Origin: Flavobacterium johnsoniae
Lineage (GTDB): Bacteria; Bacteroidota; Bacteroidia; Flavobacteriales; Flavobacteriaceae
Direction: 5' to 3'
Length of the DNA: 64,000 nt
Assembly (NCBI RefSeq): GCF_001879205.1
Contig: NZ_MLFK01000010.1
Span: 372,001 to 436,000 of the forward strand
The notes under the pieces were generated by a model. That model was not told the DNA's origin. It did not search any database and saw only the letters and a program-made list of their open reading frames with translations. Within the stretch, counting starts at the first letter, position 1; every line of letters begins with the position of its first letter. Below, piece by piece: positions 45,256 to 54,272 of this stretch. The position numbers and the translations under genes were made by a program.

Positions 45256-46635
45256 ATGAAACTATTTAATAAACCACTTCCATTTCTGATTCTCTTTACG
45301 ATAATCACCGCCTGTGATTCGTTCGTGGAAACTGATCTTCCCAAATCACAGCTCACAAGCAGTTCTGTTTTTGAGAACTATGAAACGGCAAATGCAGCCT
45401 TAATGAATATTTACGCCAAACTTCGCGATACAGGAATGCTCGCCGGGGTCAATACAGGACTTTCCAATACCTTAGGCTGCTATACCGATGAGATAACAGC
45501 CTATGGAACTCCTGCAAATGCAGGCATGCCGTTTTACAATAATGCGCTGCTGCCCGGCTCGGCTGTCATCTCCGGCTTATGGAACGCTTCCTATAATCAG
45601 ATTTATGCCGCTAATGCATTGATTGAAGGACTTGAAAAAAGCAGCGGATTAACACCTGAAAATAAAAAGCAGCTACTGGGGGAAGCACTGTTTCTTAGGG
45701 CTGCAGTGCATTTTTATCTGACTAATATTTTTGGGGATGTGCCCTATGTTAGAACCACCGATTACAAACAGAACAATACAGCGGTTAAAACTCCTCAGGC
45801 TGTTATCTACCAAAACATTATTGCTGAGCTTCAAACCGCCGGTTCAATGTTGCCGCAGACCTACAGCAGCTCAGCCAGGAGCCGCGTAAACAAATTGGTA
45901 TGCAGAGCACTGCTTGCCAGGGTATACCTGTATAACAAATCCTATCCCGAAGCAGCAAACGAAGCATCTGCCCTGTTAAATAATACCGGACTTTACACAC
46001 TGGAAGCAGACCTTGATAAAGTTTTTTTAATCAATTCAAAAGAAACCATATGGCAGTTTGAATCGGCGGCGGCCGGACAGAATACAAACGAAGGCACAAC
46101 ATTTATTTTTACGGCAGGTCCTCCCGGATCCACAGCACTTAATTCGGTGCTGGTTAATTCCTTTTCAACGCAGGACAGGAGAAAATCAAAATGGATCAAC
46201 GCCATTAGTAAAGAAAATGAAACCTGGTATCATGCTTTTAAGTACAAAGAGCGTTCCAATACAGCGGTTTCTAAAGAATACTCTGTTGTGCTTAGGCTTG
46301 CCGAACAGTACCTCATCCGCGCAGAAGCCAGAGCACAGCAGGGTGATCTTATCGGCTCAAAAGAAGATTTAAACAAAATACGGTCACGCGCCGGACTTCA
46401 GGATACCGAAGCAGTCTCCAAGGAAACACTTTTGGAGGCCGTACTTAAGGAAAGAAGATGGGAACTTTTCACAGAACACGGCCATCGCTTTTTTGACCTT
46501 AAGCGCTTCAATCAGCTTAATGAAGCCCTGGGAAACGTAAAGACAGGATGGAACACCGAAGACAGACTTTTTCCGCTCCCTCAGAATGAATTAGGCACTA
46601 ATCCAAATCTGCTGCCCCAAAATCCCGGATACTAA
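45256..46635 (+). CDS. SusD/RagB-family lipoprotein (second pair)
   Basis: The 459-residue protein has a lipoprotein signal (FLILFTIITAC) and SusD motifs: GEALFLRAAVHFYLTNIFGD, VVLRLAEQYLIRAEARAQQG, LEAVLKERRWELFTEHGHRF and RLFPLPQNEL. It is the binding partner of the SusC protein 11 bp upstream. Confidence 0.95.
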   Translation: MKLFNKPLPFLILFTIITACDSFVETDLPKSQLTSSSVFENYETANAALMNIYAKLRDTGMLAGVNTGLSNTLGCYTDEITAYGTPANAGMPFYNNALLPGSAVISGLWNASYNQIYAANALIEGLEKSSGLTPENKKQLLGEALFLRAAVHFYLTNIFGDVPYVRTTDYKQNNTAVKTPQAVIYQNIIAELQTAGSMLPQTYSSSARSRVNKLVCRALLARVYLYNKSYPEAANEASALLNNTGLYTLEADLDKVFLINSKETIWQFESAAAGQNTNEGTTFIFTAGPPGSTALNSVLVNSFSTQDRRKSKWINAISKENETWYHAFKYKERSNTAVSKEYSVVLRLAEQYLIRAEARAQQGDLIGSKEDLNKIRSRAGLQDTEAVSKETLLEAVLKERRWELFTEHGHRFFDLKRFNQLNEALGNVKTGWNTEDRLFPLPQNELGTNPNLLPQNPGY

Positions 46636-46646
46636 AATAGATAAAT

Positions 46647-49295
46647 ATGAATTTTACTGATATAAACCGATACCGAATTACCCGCTTTAGAACTTTGTCT
46701 CTCATTTTTTTTATTTTGCCATTAGTAACCTGTCCCGTTTCGGGACAGGAGGTGCAAAAAAGAAAACTTACCGCTGATGACTACAAACTCTGGGGATACT
46801 TAAAACCCGATCAGAATTCTCCCAACGGAGAATGGCTGAGTTATGCTGTGCAGTATGAAAACGGAGCAGACACTTTATATGTTTCCAACATTTACAAAAG
46901 CATGCGCTATACATTCCCAGCTGCCACAAAATCAATTTTCACAGCAGACAATTTATTTGTCTGCACAGATAAAAGCGGTTTACATGTACTGGATCCAAAG
47001 ACAGGGAAAAAAGAAATTATTCCCCACATTACTGACTACACCTACTCTGTCGCCGCTAATCTGCTTATTGCAAACATTAAAGAAGCAGACCTCACCAGCA
47101 CGCTTTTGATTAAGAAGCCTCTTGGAGATAAAAAAACTGCATTTAAAAACACCTCTGGCTTTGCTTTAGCACCCGATGGGTTAAAACTCATCTATTCGAC
47201 TTCTGAGCAGGGAAAAAATGCAGTGTTCTTAACTAACCTCTTCGCAGTAAATGCATCAAAATGTATTGCAGAAAACCAAACTAGCGTTTTTAGTTCTTTA
47301 ACCTGGCAAAAGGAAAGCAAAGCAGTTGCATTTTTCAGTAAGTCTAATACAGGCAATGCTGAAGCTTTACATTTTTACACTCTCAAAAATGATAAATTGT
47401 TCTCATTTAATCCTGACAATTATTCAGATCAAACCCAAAAAACAGCAATTGCTGATGCTCCGCTTTTTCCTGTAACTATTTCCAATGATCTGAAAAGTGT
47501 TTTTTTTGCAGTGCGCAAAAATAATTCATCTGCTGTCTCTGCCCAGGATTCTAAAGTAGAAATTTGGAATACCAATGATAAATGGGTATATACGCAGGAA
47601 AAGGAATTCGGCAGGTTTGAGAGCACTCCTAAATTAGTACTGTGGGAACCTGAGAAAGGCACCCTAACCCGGATCACCACAGAAGAACTGTCGGCAGGAA
47701 TGCTCACTGCAGACCTGCGCTATGCTGTGCTTTCTGACCCTAAGCAGTATGAACCGCAGTTCGATTTTGAGGGCCCCAGAGATTATTACATCATGAATCT
47801 TACTACAGGAAAAAAAGAGCTTTTTCTAAAAAGAATGTCGGCTTCATTTAGTGGAATGTACAGTTCTCCCGAGGGAAAATACATCTCCTATTTTAAGAAT
47901 AAAGACTGGTTTGTTTATGACATAAAACGCAGAATCCACACTAATGTTACCGAAAAATCAGGAGTTCCATTTTATGGAAAAGTGCATTTACTAGAATCTG
48001 ACCAGCCCTTCGGAAATCCAGGCTGGAGCATAGGCGACAAAGAAATTCTGCTGTATGATGAGTTTGATATCTGGGCCGTAAAACCAGACGGCAGTTCATC
48101 AAAAAGACTTACCCGAGGCAGAGAGGCCAAAATCAAATACAGACTGCCGAGTGAATTACCAAGAAATAAAAGATTATTATATGGCTCTCCTTTGAACGGC
48201 ACCTATAACCTGGACCGCGAATTATATCTGAGTGCGGCCGGAGATGACGGAAAAACCGGTTATTGGCGCTGGAATAAAAATAGTGCTGAAAAACCTTTGT
48301 TTTATGGGGATGCATTCTTTGATAAATTCAGCTCTAACAGTAAGTCCAATACTTTTTTCTGTATGGAGCAAAGATTTGATCTGCCGCCCCGCATCATTAT
48401 GAAAACCCCCTCGCGTGAAAACATCACAATTATTGAGAGCAACCCGCAGCAAAAAAACTTTAATTGGGGAACCAGCAGGCTTGTTCGTTTTCAAAATTCC
48501 AAAAAACAGGACCTAAAAGGCGTTTTGTACTATCCTGCTGGTTATGATCCGCAGAAAAAATATCCTATGATAGTCTACATCTATGAAATCCAGTCGCACA
48601 CTCTTCATTATTACAGTAACCCGACCCTTCACAATGAACCTGGATTTAATCCGGCGGTTTTCACTGCTGAAGGCTATGCAGTATTCAAGCCGGATATTAT
48701 TCATGAAAATGAAAATGCGGGGCCGTCTGCACTGGACTGCGTCACTTCTGGGACAAACAAAATTATTGAGCTGGGTATCGCAGACCCCGATAAGATCGCT
48801 TTGATGGGACATTCTTTCGGCGGCTATGAGTCTTCATTTATAATTAATCACACTAACCTGTTTGCCACCGCTGTGGCCAGCGGCGCCATTGTTGATCTAA
48901 CTAGCAGGTTTCTTACCTTTGGAGTTAACATGAGAAGACCAGACATGTGGCGTTTTACTCATGGAGGCTGGCGCATGGGCAGTAAAACCCCCTTCAGCCA
49001 CAGATCAGACTTTGACCGTAATTCGCCTTTGGAATCTGTCACAAATTTAAAGATTCCGCTACTGTTGTGGTGCGGTAAAGAAGATACGCAGGTTAATCCC
49101 AATCAAAGCATGGAGTATTATCTGGCACTGCGCAGGCTGGGTAAAAAGTGTATCTTTCTGCAGTATCCCGGTGAAGATCATACACTTTTAAATCCTGCAA
49201 ATCAGGAAGATCTCTGCAGAAGGCTGCTGCAGTGGTTTGACTACTATCTCAAAGAAAATAAAAATGCAGACTGGATTGCAAAAGGCACTTCCTAA
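46647..49295 (+). CDS. S9-family serine peptidase (prolyl oligopeptidase type)
   Basis: The 882-residue exported protein has a signal segment ending VSGQ, an N-terminal beta-propeller (about 50-620), and a C-terminal alpha/beta hydrolase with all three catalytic elements: GHSFGG (Ser near 722), WCGKEDTQVNP (Asp near 812) and YPGEDHTLL (His near 843). S9 enzymes cleave peptides, often after proline. It is 11 bp after SusD, so the trio probably takes up and trims oligopeptides. The Cys before PVSG could be a weak lipobox. Confidence 0.92.
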   Translation: MNFTDINRYRITRFRTLSLIFFILPLVTCPVSGQEVQKRKLTADDYKLWGYLKPDQNSPNGEWLSYAVQYENGADTLYVSNIYKSMRYTFPAATKSIFTADNLFVCTDKSGLHVLDPKTGKKEIIPHITDYTYSVAANLLIANIKEADLTSTLLIKKPLGDKKTAFKNTSGFALAPDGLKLIYSTSEQGKNAVFLTNLFAVNASKCIAENQTSVFSSLTWQKESKAVAFFSKSNTGNAEALHFYTLKNDKLFSFNPDNYSDQTQKTAIADAPLFPVTISNDLKSVFFAVRKNNSSAVSAQDSKVEIWNTNDKWVYTQEKEFGRFESTPKLVLWEPEKGTLTRITTEELSAGMLTADLRYAVLSDPKQYEPQFDFEGPRDYYIMNLTTGKKELFLKRMSASFSGMYSSPEGKYISYFKNKDWFVYDIKRRIHTNVTEKSGVPFYGKVHLLESDQPFGNPGWSIGDKEILLYDEFDIWAVKPDGSSSKRLTRGREAKIKYRLPSELPRNKRLLYGSPLNGTYNLDRELYLSAAGDDGKTGYWRWNKNSAEKPLFYGDAFFDKFSSNSKSNTFFCMEQRFDLPPRIIMKTPSRENITIIESNPQQKNFNWGTSRLVRFQNSKKQDLKGVLYYPAGYDPQKKYPMIVYIYEIQSHTLHYYSNPTLHNEPGFNPAVFTAEGYAVFKPDIIHENENAGPSALDCVTSGTNKIIELGIADPDKIALMGHSFGGYESSFIINHTNLFATAVASGAIVDLTSRFLTFGVNMRRPDMWRFTHGGWRMGSKTPFSHRSDFDRNSPLESVTNLKIPLLLWCGKEDTQVNPNQSMEYYLALRRLGKKCIFLQYPGEDHTLLNPANQEDLCRRLLQWFDYYLKENKNADWIAKGTS

Positions 49296-49319
49296 ATCAT
49301 TTTAATTACAAACAAGTAA

Positions 49320-49343
49320 ATGCCGTTCCAATTGGAACGGCAT
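49320..49343. terminator. 24-bp perfect palindrome between convergent genes
   Basis: ATGCCGTTCC (49320-49329) and GGAACGGCAT (49334-49343) are perfect inverted repeats around AATT, between the S9 peptidase and DUF6520 genes. The stem is strong, but no long T-run follows; it probably ends transcription in both directions. Confidence 0.7.
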
Positions 49344-49369
49344 CATTATGGGGTTACTAATTCAATTTG

Positions 49370-49645
49370 TTACTCTGGACGATACAATTTGATTACACAT
49401 TCCCCGCTTGTGTTTTTACCCCAAGCCTGAGGTCCTGTCAAATCATTAACTCGGCAGACAATGTCATTATCCTGGGTATCACAGGATACTGGAGTATCGC
49501 CACAATTTCCCATTGCATCCAACTGAAATCCCGGCTGGGGAAAAACGGCTGATGCTTTCTGCATAGAAGTAGTTGCAAAAGCACCTGAAAGGGCAAGTGC
49601 AATAACTCCAAACGGCACTGCATTTTTTAAAAACTGCGTTTTCAT
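49370..49645 (-). CDS. DUF6520-like small exported cysteine-containing protein
   Basis: The 91-residue protein has a signal peptide (FGVIALALSGAFA, cleavage near 25-33) and a mature part of about 58 residues with four cysteines at 48, 55, 64 and 83. The layout matches DUF6520 proteins of Flavobacteriia. Disulfides are likely and would be made or reshuffled by the MauE-type protein encoded just upstream (97 bp gap). Its role is unknown; a secreted peptide or a redox partner is possible. Confidence 0.75.
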   Translation of the reverse strand: MKTQFLKNAVPFGVIALALSGAFATTSMQKASAVFPQPGFQLDAMGNCGDTPVSCDTQDNDIVCRVNDLTGPQAWGKNTSGECVIKLYRPE

Positions 49646-49742
49646 AATAATAAATATTAAATTAAACTCTGATCTACTTTTTTCTACAGGTATTCGATCT
49701 TTTTTTTCCTGATACCGGCCAGTATATTTTTAAGACTGCTTT

Positions 49743-51263
49743 TTAATGAGCGTCTTTAATCTCTTTTTTAATAATAGGTTTTAGGTCATATAAGACTAGA
49801 GTGCTGCCAATAACAGCATACAGACAATCCTTTGTGACTAAAAATGTCTTCAGCTTCTGATCCCTGATATTATAAATTGGAAAACTCAGCAGATAGGTCT
49901 GTTTATTCAGATCATAAACATCAATTACGAATGACTGGCTCCATACTTTCTCATCCTGATATTTTCCTTTAATTTTGGAATGAATAAACAGCAGATTGCG
50001 GCATACAGCTGCATTTGCATTAACAACATAAGGCGGCGCAGACATTTTTCTTACGGTATGATTTTCCAGATAAGACACTTTTACTTTTGCACGTGTAGTA
50101 GTATCTATGGTGTTTCCCCGCTGGATTAATTCTGCGTGATTATCCGCAGTAATAAACTCATTGCGGTAAAAATAGACATAGCTTATTTTTTTGGTATTAT
50201 TGTCATATAGAAGTTTTCCATCAGTATCAAATATACCGTCAACCTGTTTCTGGAGCAATTGCGGGTTGTATTTTATTTTACGGGTCTTTTCATTGTCAAA
50301 TAGCCCCAGAATATTAGCCAGATCCTCTCCTTTGTTTGATCTCAATACCATCCTGATACTGTCTATTGGCTCAGCCTGATCAAAATACGGCAGTCCGCTG
50401 AATTTATTGGTAATAATCCAGTCTGCTGCACTGCCTCTAAATACAGCCGGTACAGTGCCATCTTTTAAATAGAAGTATTTATCCTGAACACTTACCATTG
50501 CCCTTTGAAATAAAATATCTTTAGGAGCGGATTTAATTCGATCTATCTTTTTATTTTTTAAGTTTTCATCTATGGAAAGCAACTGCAGGGGGGCGGTAGA
50601 ATTTCCCAGATAGATACGCCCTTCGCTCCTGCCCGCAAAATAATACGAATTATATTTTAAATCCAGCTGGCTGCGCAGTACAGCGGCATGACGCGGATAG
50701 CGTCTTATAAAAGGATTCTCGTAATGCATAAGACGCTCTGAGGAAACAAATAAAAAACTCACAACTGCAGTTCCTGCAACAATAATAGCTGGAATCCATA
50801 TAAGAACCTTTCTGTAACTTTCTTTAAAACTTTCGTTTTCTTTAAGTTTTTCATCAAGAAGTATGGCTGCTGCTGCTAAAATCATCAGCACAATATTAAA
50901 AACCAGATGGACATTCCAGCTCATTTTCTCCAGTATGCCGCCGCAGGAACAGGGAACAAAAGAACTATAGTGAAGTACTATGAAGATGTAAGCGGTAAAC
51001 ATCGTCATCAAGGCCATTGATGCTTTTAAGGCAGTCGTGCGCAATCGCGGAATTATTAAAAAGCCCGCTATTAGAAACTCTGTTATCGGAACCGCATATA
51101 CAATCCAGGCTGCATGAGCACTTAACAAAGGGGACTGTCCAAGCTGCACCTTAAAATTCTCAAAATCCAATAGTTTACTCATTGCTGCATATACATACAG
51201 GAGTACAAAAGAAAGAGTAATGCATTCGAGAATAATTCTTTGGTGGGGAACCTGATTTTTCAT
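49743..51263 (-). CDS. MauE/DoxX-type redox membrane protein with large C-terminal domain
   Basis: The 506-residue protein has a four- to five-helix membrane domain (about 10-180) with the MauE-type motif FVPCSCGGILEKM, whose C-S-C pair is the redox-active site. The 320 residues after about 185 form an extracytoplasmic, beta-rich domain without recognised motifs, probably a propeller (repeated YFYLKDGTV, YVYFYRNEF, LFIHSKI). MauE helps disulfide formation in methylamine dehydrogenase; here the DUF6520 protein is the likely client. Both genes face the SusC/D/S9 operon. Confidence 0.82.
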   Translation of the reverse strand: MKNQVPHQRIILECITLSFVLLYVYAAMSKLLDFENFKVQLGQSPLLSAHAAWIVYAVPITEFLIAGFLIIPRLRTTALKASMALMTMFTAYIFIVLHYSSFVPCSCGGILEKMSWNVHLVFNIVLMILAAAAILLDEKLKENESFKESYRKVLIWIPAIIVAGTAVVSFLFVSSERLMHYENPFIRRYPRHAAVLRSQLDLKYNSYYFAGRSEGRIYLGNSTAPLQLLSIDENLKNKKIDRIKSAPKDILFQRAMVSVQDKYFYLKDGTVPAVFRGSAADWIITNKFSGLPYFDQAEPIDSIRMVLRSNKGEDLANILGLFDNEKTRKIKYNPQLLQKQVDGIFDTDGKLLYDNNTKKISYVYFYRNEFITADNHAELIQRGNTIDTTTRAKVKVSYLENHTVRKMSAPPYVVNANAAVCRNLLFIHSKIKGKYQDEKVWSQSFVIDVYDLNKQTYLLSFPIYNIRDQKLKTFLVTKDCLYAVIGSTLVLYDLKPIIKKEIKDAH

Positions 51264-52183
51264 GGTTTAAGATGTTTATAATGTTATATTTTCTTTGACC
51301 ACTGTCAACATTAATAAGAATTTTAAACAAATGTATATCAGTCTTTTTATAAAAGAAATATCCAAATCAGGGATAAATTTTTCCAAATCAGGCTTTTTAC
51401 AATTAAAACCTATCTGAAAGAAAAACACACTGTAAATCAGTAAGATCTGCAACGCAGCAGGCAGTGAAGATACAGACAGTCACAGCCGCCTGTATCTGAA
51501 TCTGAAACAAGCTCAATTCTGCACTATGCAAAAAGTAAACCCCTTAACCGCAAAATCGAGGCATAAATTAAACGCCCGCCAATAAGGATCGTCCGTTATG
51601 TGCACTTAGCAGGCAAGTGGCGCTATCTGGGCTGCCCTTTTTATTCGTTTGGAATGAAAACAACAAAATTACTCTGAAATAAAATATTAAGAGACAGCTT
51701 TTAATAAATAGATCTTAGGAGTTTCTACTATGTAGATTTTTAGATTTTAATCAAGTTTTTCCAGCCTACTAAATTGAAGTACACTTTTTTACAGATGCTA
51801 TTTTTGTGGTTCTAACCAATCCCTTATAATAAGCTGATTGTTTCAAAAAGAATCCGGAACCATTGTATCCGCGACTTACAGTTCAGTCGTTAGTAAATAA
51901 TTAATATCAGATTGTGTAATCCTGAACAAAACATTATATAAAAAAAATGTTCAAGAAAATTAATGCGAGTCCGATTATATCATAAATATAAGAACAAAAC
52001 AGAACATTAAAATTATTGGAATTCTGAGACAAAAAGTATGTATTGAAAAAACATAGTCATAAAAAAACAACATAGTTTAAAAGAAATTTAACTGTAGTGC
52101 AAAAACTAAATTTGAAATTAATGATGAGGATAAATTGTTAACTTAGATATTGTATTTTTATTAAATAAATTTGACTCTTTTTT
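51264..52183. other. 920-bp gene-free spacer with a single Cas12a-type repeat hairpin
   Basis: No convincing gene is present. At 51722-51737, TTTCTACTATGTAGAT has the hairpin TCTAC-TAT-GTAGA that ends Cas12a direct repeats. Only one copy is seen, no array and no cas gene. A block around 51560-51650 is GC-richer than its surroundings and has an imperfect stem (GCCCGCC with GCAGGC); the remainder is AT-rich. Confidence 0.45.
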
Positions 52184-52630
52184 ATGGATAAGTTTTCAAA
52201 AGAAATAAGAAGTAAAATTATGCGTGCAATTAAAAGCAAGGATACAAAAGAAGAAGTACTTCTTGCAAAAGCATTATGGAACAGCGGTTTAAGATATAGA
52301 AAAAACAATCGCTCAGTTTACGGAACACCAGACATAACTTTTAAAAAATACAAAATTGCAATATTTGTTGATGGAGAGTTTTTTCATGGTTACGATTGGG
52401 AGGTCGCCAAGAAAAAAATTCAAACCAATCGGGAATTCTGGATAACTAAAATTGAGCGCAACATTGCAAGAGATAAAAATGTCAATAATTATTTAATAAG
52501 CAACGGCTGGAAAGTTATTAGATTTTGGAGTAAGTTTATAAAAAAGAACTTAAATGACTGCATTTTAGTCATAAAGAAAGAAATAGACGAAACAAAAAAA
52601 CTTAAACAAATAAGTTGTCCAAAAAACTAG
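52184..52630 (+). CDS. vsr: Very short patch repair endonuclease
   Basis: The 148-residue protein has the Vsr order: KIMRAIKSKDTKEEVLLAKA, GLRYRKN, YGTPDITFKKYKIAIFVDGE, FFHGYDWE, EFWITKIERNIARDKNVNNY and GWKVIRFWS. Vsr nicks DNA at T-G mismatches formed by deamination of 5-methylcytosine, so it normally accompanies a C5 methyltransferase, here the one at 54273-56783. The cysteines of the E. coli Vsr zinc site are missing (GEFFHG in place of GCFWHH), a variant form seen in other genomes. It converges on the methyltransferase operon. Confidence 0.9.
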   Translation: MDKFSKEIRSKIMRAIKSKDTKEEVLLAKALWNSGLRYRKNNRSVYGTPDITFKKYKIAIFVDGEFFHGYDWEVAKKKIQTNREFWITKIERNIARDKNVNNYLISNGWKVIRFWSKFIKKNLNDCILVIKKEIDETKKLKQISCPKN

Positions 52631-52677
52631 TGTAAATTGCTAATCAGTTATTTTTTTTTGCATTGTCAATTCAACTT

Positions 52678-53058
52678 TTATATCGCTAAGCCTCTATCGA
52701 AATCGGCATGAAATTGTGGCGGAATTGTAGATTTAATAAGTGCTGTATTTTGAGCTGACCCCATTACAAATCCATGTGTATTTACTAAATCTGCAACAAA
52801 TTCATTGCAATTTATTCTATGAAGCACTCTCTTAGCTCTACCTTTTGTAAATTTTCTCCTTAAAGGAGGGGTAAATTTTATTAAATTGGAATGACAATGA
52901 ATTCTTCCCTCACTTCCCCAAGCCCCCTGTAGTTCATTATTCTCCCATACCAATGAAATCGAACCATCAGATTTTGCTAGAAACCCCAATGTCTCATAAT
53001 ATTCAATTTGAGAATCAAATCTCATTCTTCGTCTTTTTCCAAAGTATTGTTTATACAT
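52678..53058 (-). CDS. Unknown basic protein in the restriction-modification operon
   Basis: The 126-residue protein is rich in Arg and Lys (FGKRRRMRFDSQ, LRRKFTKGRAKRVLHRI) with one possible beta segment (GSISLVWENNELQGAWGSEG) and no known motif. It is 11 bp downstream of the HNH gene and thus third in the operon. It may be a specificity or regulatory subunit, but this is a guess from position and charge. Confidence 0.5.
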   Translation of the reverse strand: MYKQYFGKRRRMRFDSQIEYYETLGFLAKSDGSISLVWENNELQGAWGSEGRIHCHSNLIKFTPPLRRKFTKGRAKRVLHRINCNEFVADLVNTHGFVMGSAQNTALIKSTIPPQFHADFDRGLAI

Positions 53059-53069
53059 TTTTTTTTCTT

Positions 53070-54269
53070 TTAATTATCATTATAAATTTTTGCTAATTCT
53101 TGTTTGATCTGTCTAAAAGTTAAATCATAGTTCAACTCCGTATTTAATCCAGTATTGATACAATATATAAACGACTCCTTTCTATAGTAAACTTCATTTT
53201 TTAATAACGATTTCTCTATACTATCAGATTTCGCCAATAAACAAACAAGCTGATAATCTACGTTGATAGAATCTGTCTTATTGTTAGGATGAGCTTTCGT
53301 GTAGTGCTGAGTTGCTGTTAATTTTATCAAGTTCTCAAGGTAATGAGCCAGCAAAGGAAATTTGCTTTTAGGAAAAATATGATGAACCTGTGTTGCATCT
53401 CCATTACTCCACTGATCTTTAACTTCGCTATCAAAATACATTTTTTTTATTTGCCCAATTGCTTTCTGAACCAAATATGCATTAAATGCTGTACCTTCTA
53501 TGATATTTTGCTCGCTTTCATCTAAAGCTTCTTGTCGAGACAAAGTTTTATCTTTAGATAAATCACGCCAGTTTTTACGATTATACATTAGGTCAGTATA
53601 ATAAAATTGGTTAACTGACATTCTACCCTTAATAGAGCCTGGCAAATTATTTTCGCAAGCAAACACATTTAAAATCTTAGGAAATATCCTTCTAATTTCA
53701 ATTTCTCCGTTTATTGCTGTATTGCCAATAATAAACTTAATAAAACGACTTTGTAATTCTTCAAAGTCGTTTTGCAACAAAAGACCATTCTCATACTTGT
53801 CTCTGTATTCTTCAAAAAATTTCAATAATCCACTATCTGATAAAACCTTTAAAAAATATTTGTATAAAAAATTATACGCATTCCTATCTTTTAAAGAAAT
53901 ATATTCCAATACATGTAAGTTCTCAATTTTATAAAAATTTTTAGTACCTCTTTTTTGGATATTCAAAACTCCAGCGTAGGCTAAAAGCCTCAAGGGTTGT
54001 TGAATAAATTTATCATATTCACTTTTAGTCGTGGGATTTGTAGCAGAAGGCTTGTTGAAAATAGCCTTAACATTTTTTATAAAATACTGCGAATCCCAAA
54101 TATCTTGAACTACAAATTCCTTACTAGGATCACTTTCTCTTAAATTAATAACGCAATCTGCAATAATACACACCACATCTGGCGTACATTTTTGATCCAT
54201 AAATCTAGCATCTTGCTTTATCCTTATGTCGTAATTTATTGTTTCAAGCAAATTTTGTAGTTCTACCAT
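53070..54269 (-). CDS. HNH-type restriction endonuclease (candidate)
   Basis: The 399-residue protein has a helical N-terminus and a C-terminal HNH pattern: VHHIFPKSKFPLLAHYLENL, with NLIKLTATQHYTKAHP following. The His-His, Asn and His residues fit an HNH active site. It is 3 bp after the fused methyltransferase, so it is the likely cognate nuclease of a type II system. The recognition sequence cannot be read from the protein. Confidence 0.78.
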   Translation of the reverse strand: MVELQNLLETINYDIRIKQDARFMDQKCTPDVVCIIADCVINLRESDPSKEFVVQDIWDSQYFIKNVKAIFNKPSATNPTTKSEYDKFIQQPLRLLAYAGVLNIQKRGTKNFYKIENLHVLEYISLKDRNAYNFLYKYFLKVLSDSGLLKFFEEYRDKYENGLLLQNDFEELQSRFIKFIIGNTAINGEIEIRRIFPKILNVFACENNLPGSIKGRMSVNQFYYTDLMYNRKNWRDLSKDKTLSRQEALDESEQNIIEGTAFNAYLVQKAIGQIKKMYFDSEVKDQWSNGDATQVHHIFPKSKFPLLAHYLENLIKLTATQHYTKAHPNNKTDSINVDYQLVCLLAKSDSIEKSLLKNEVYYRKESFIYCINTGLNTELNYDLTFRQIKQELAKIYNDN

Positions 54270-54272
54270 TTA

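Noticed and set aside
51560..51650. Possible integron attC or attachment site in the GC-richer patch
   Set aside because: An imperfect GCCCGCC/GCAGGC stem is present, but the core sites of attC are not, and no integrase is nearby.
51722..51737. CRISPR array
   Set aside because: Only one repeat-like hairpin is present, with no second copy at spacer distance and no cas gene, so it is reported as a finding and not as an array.
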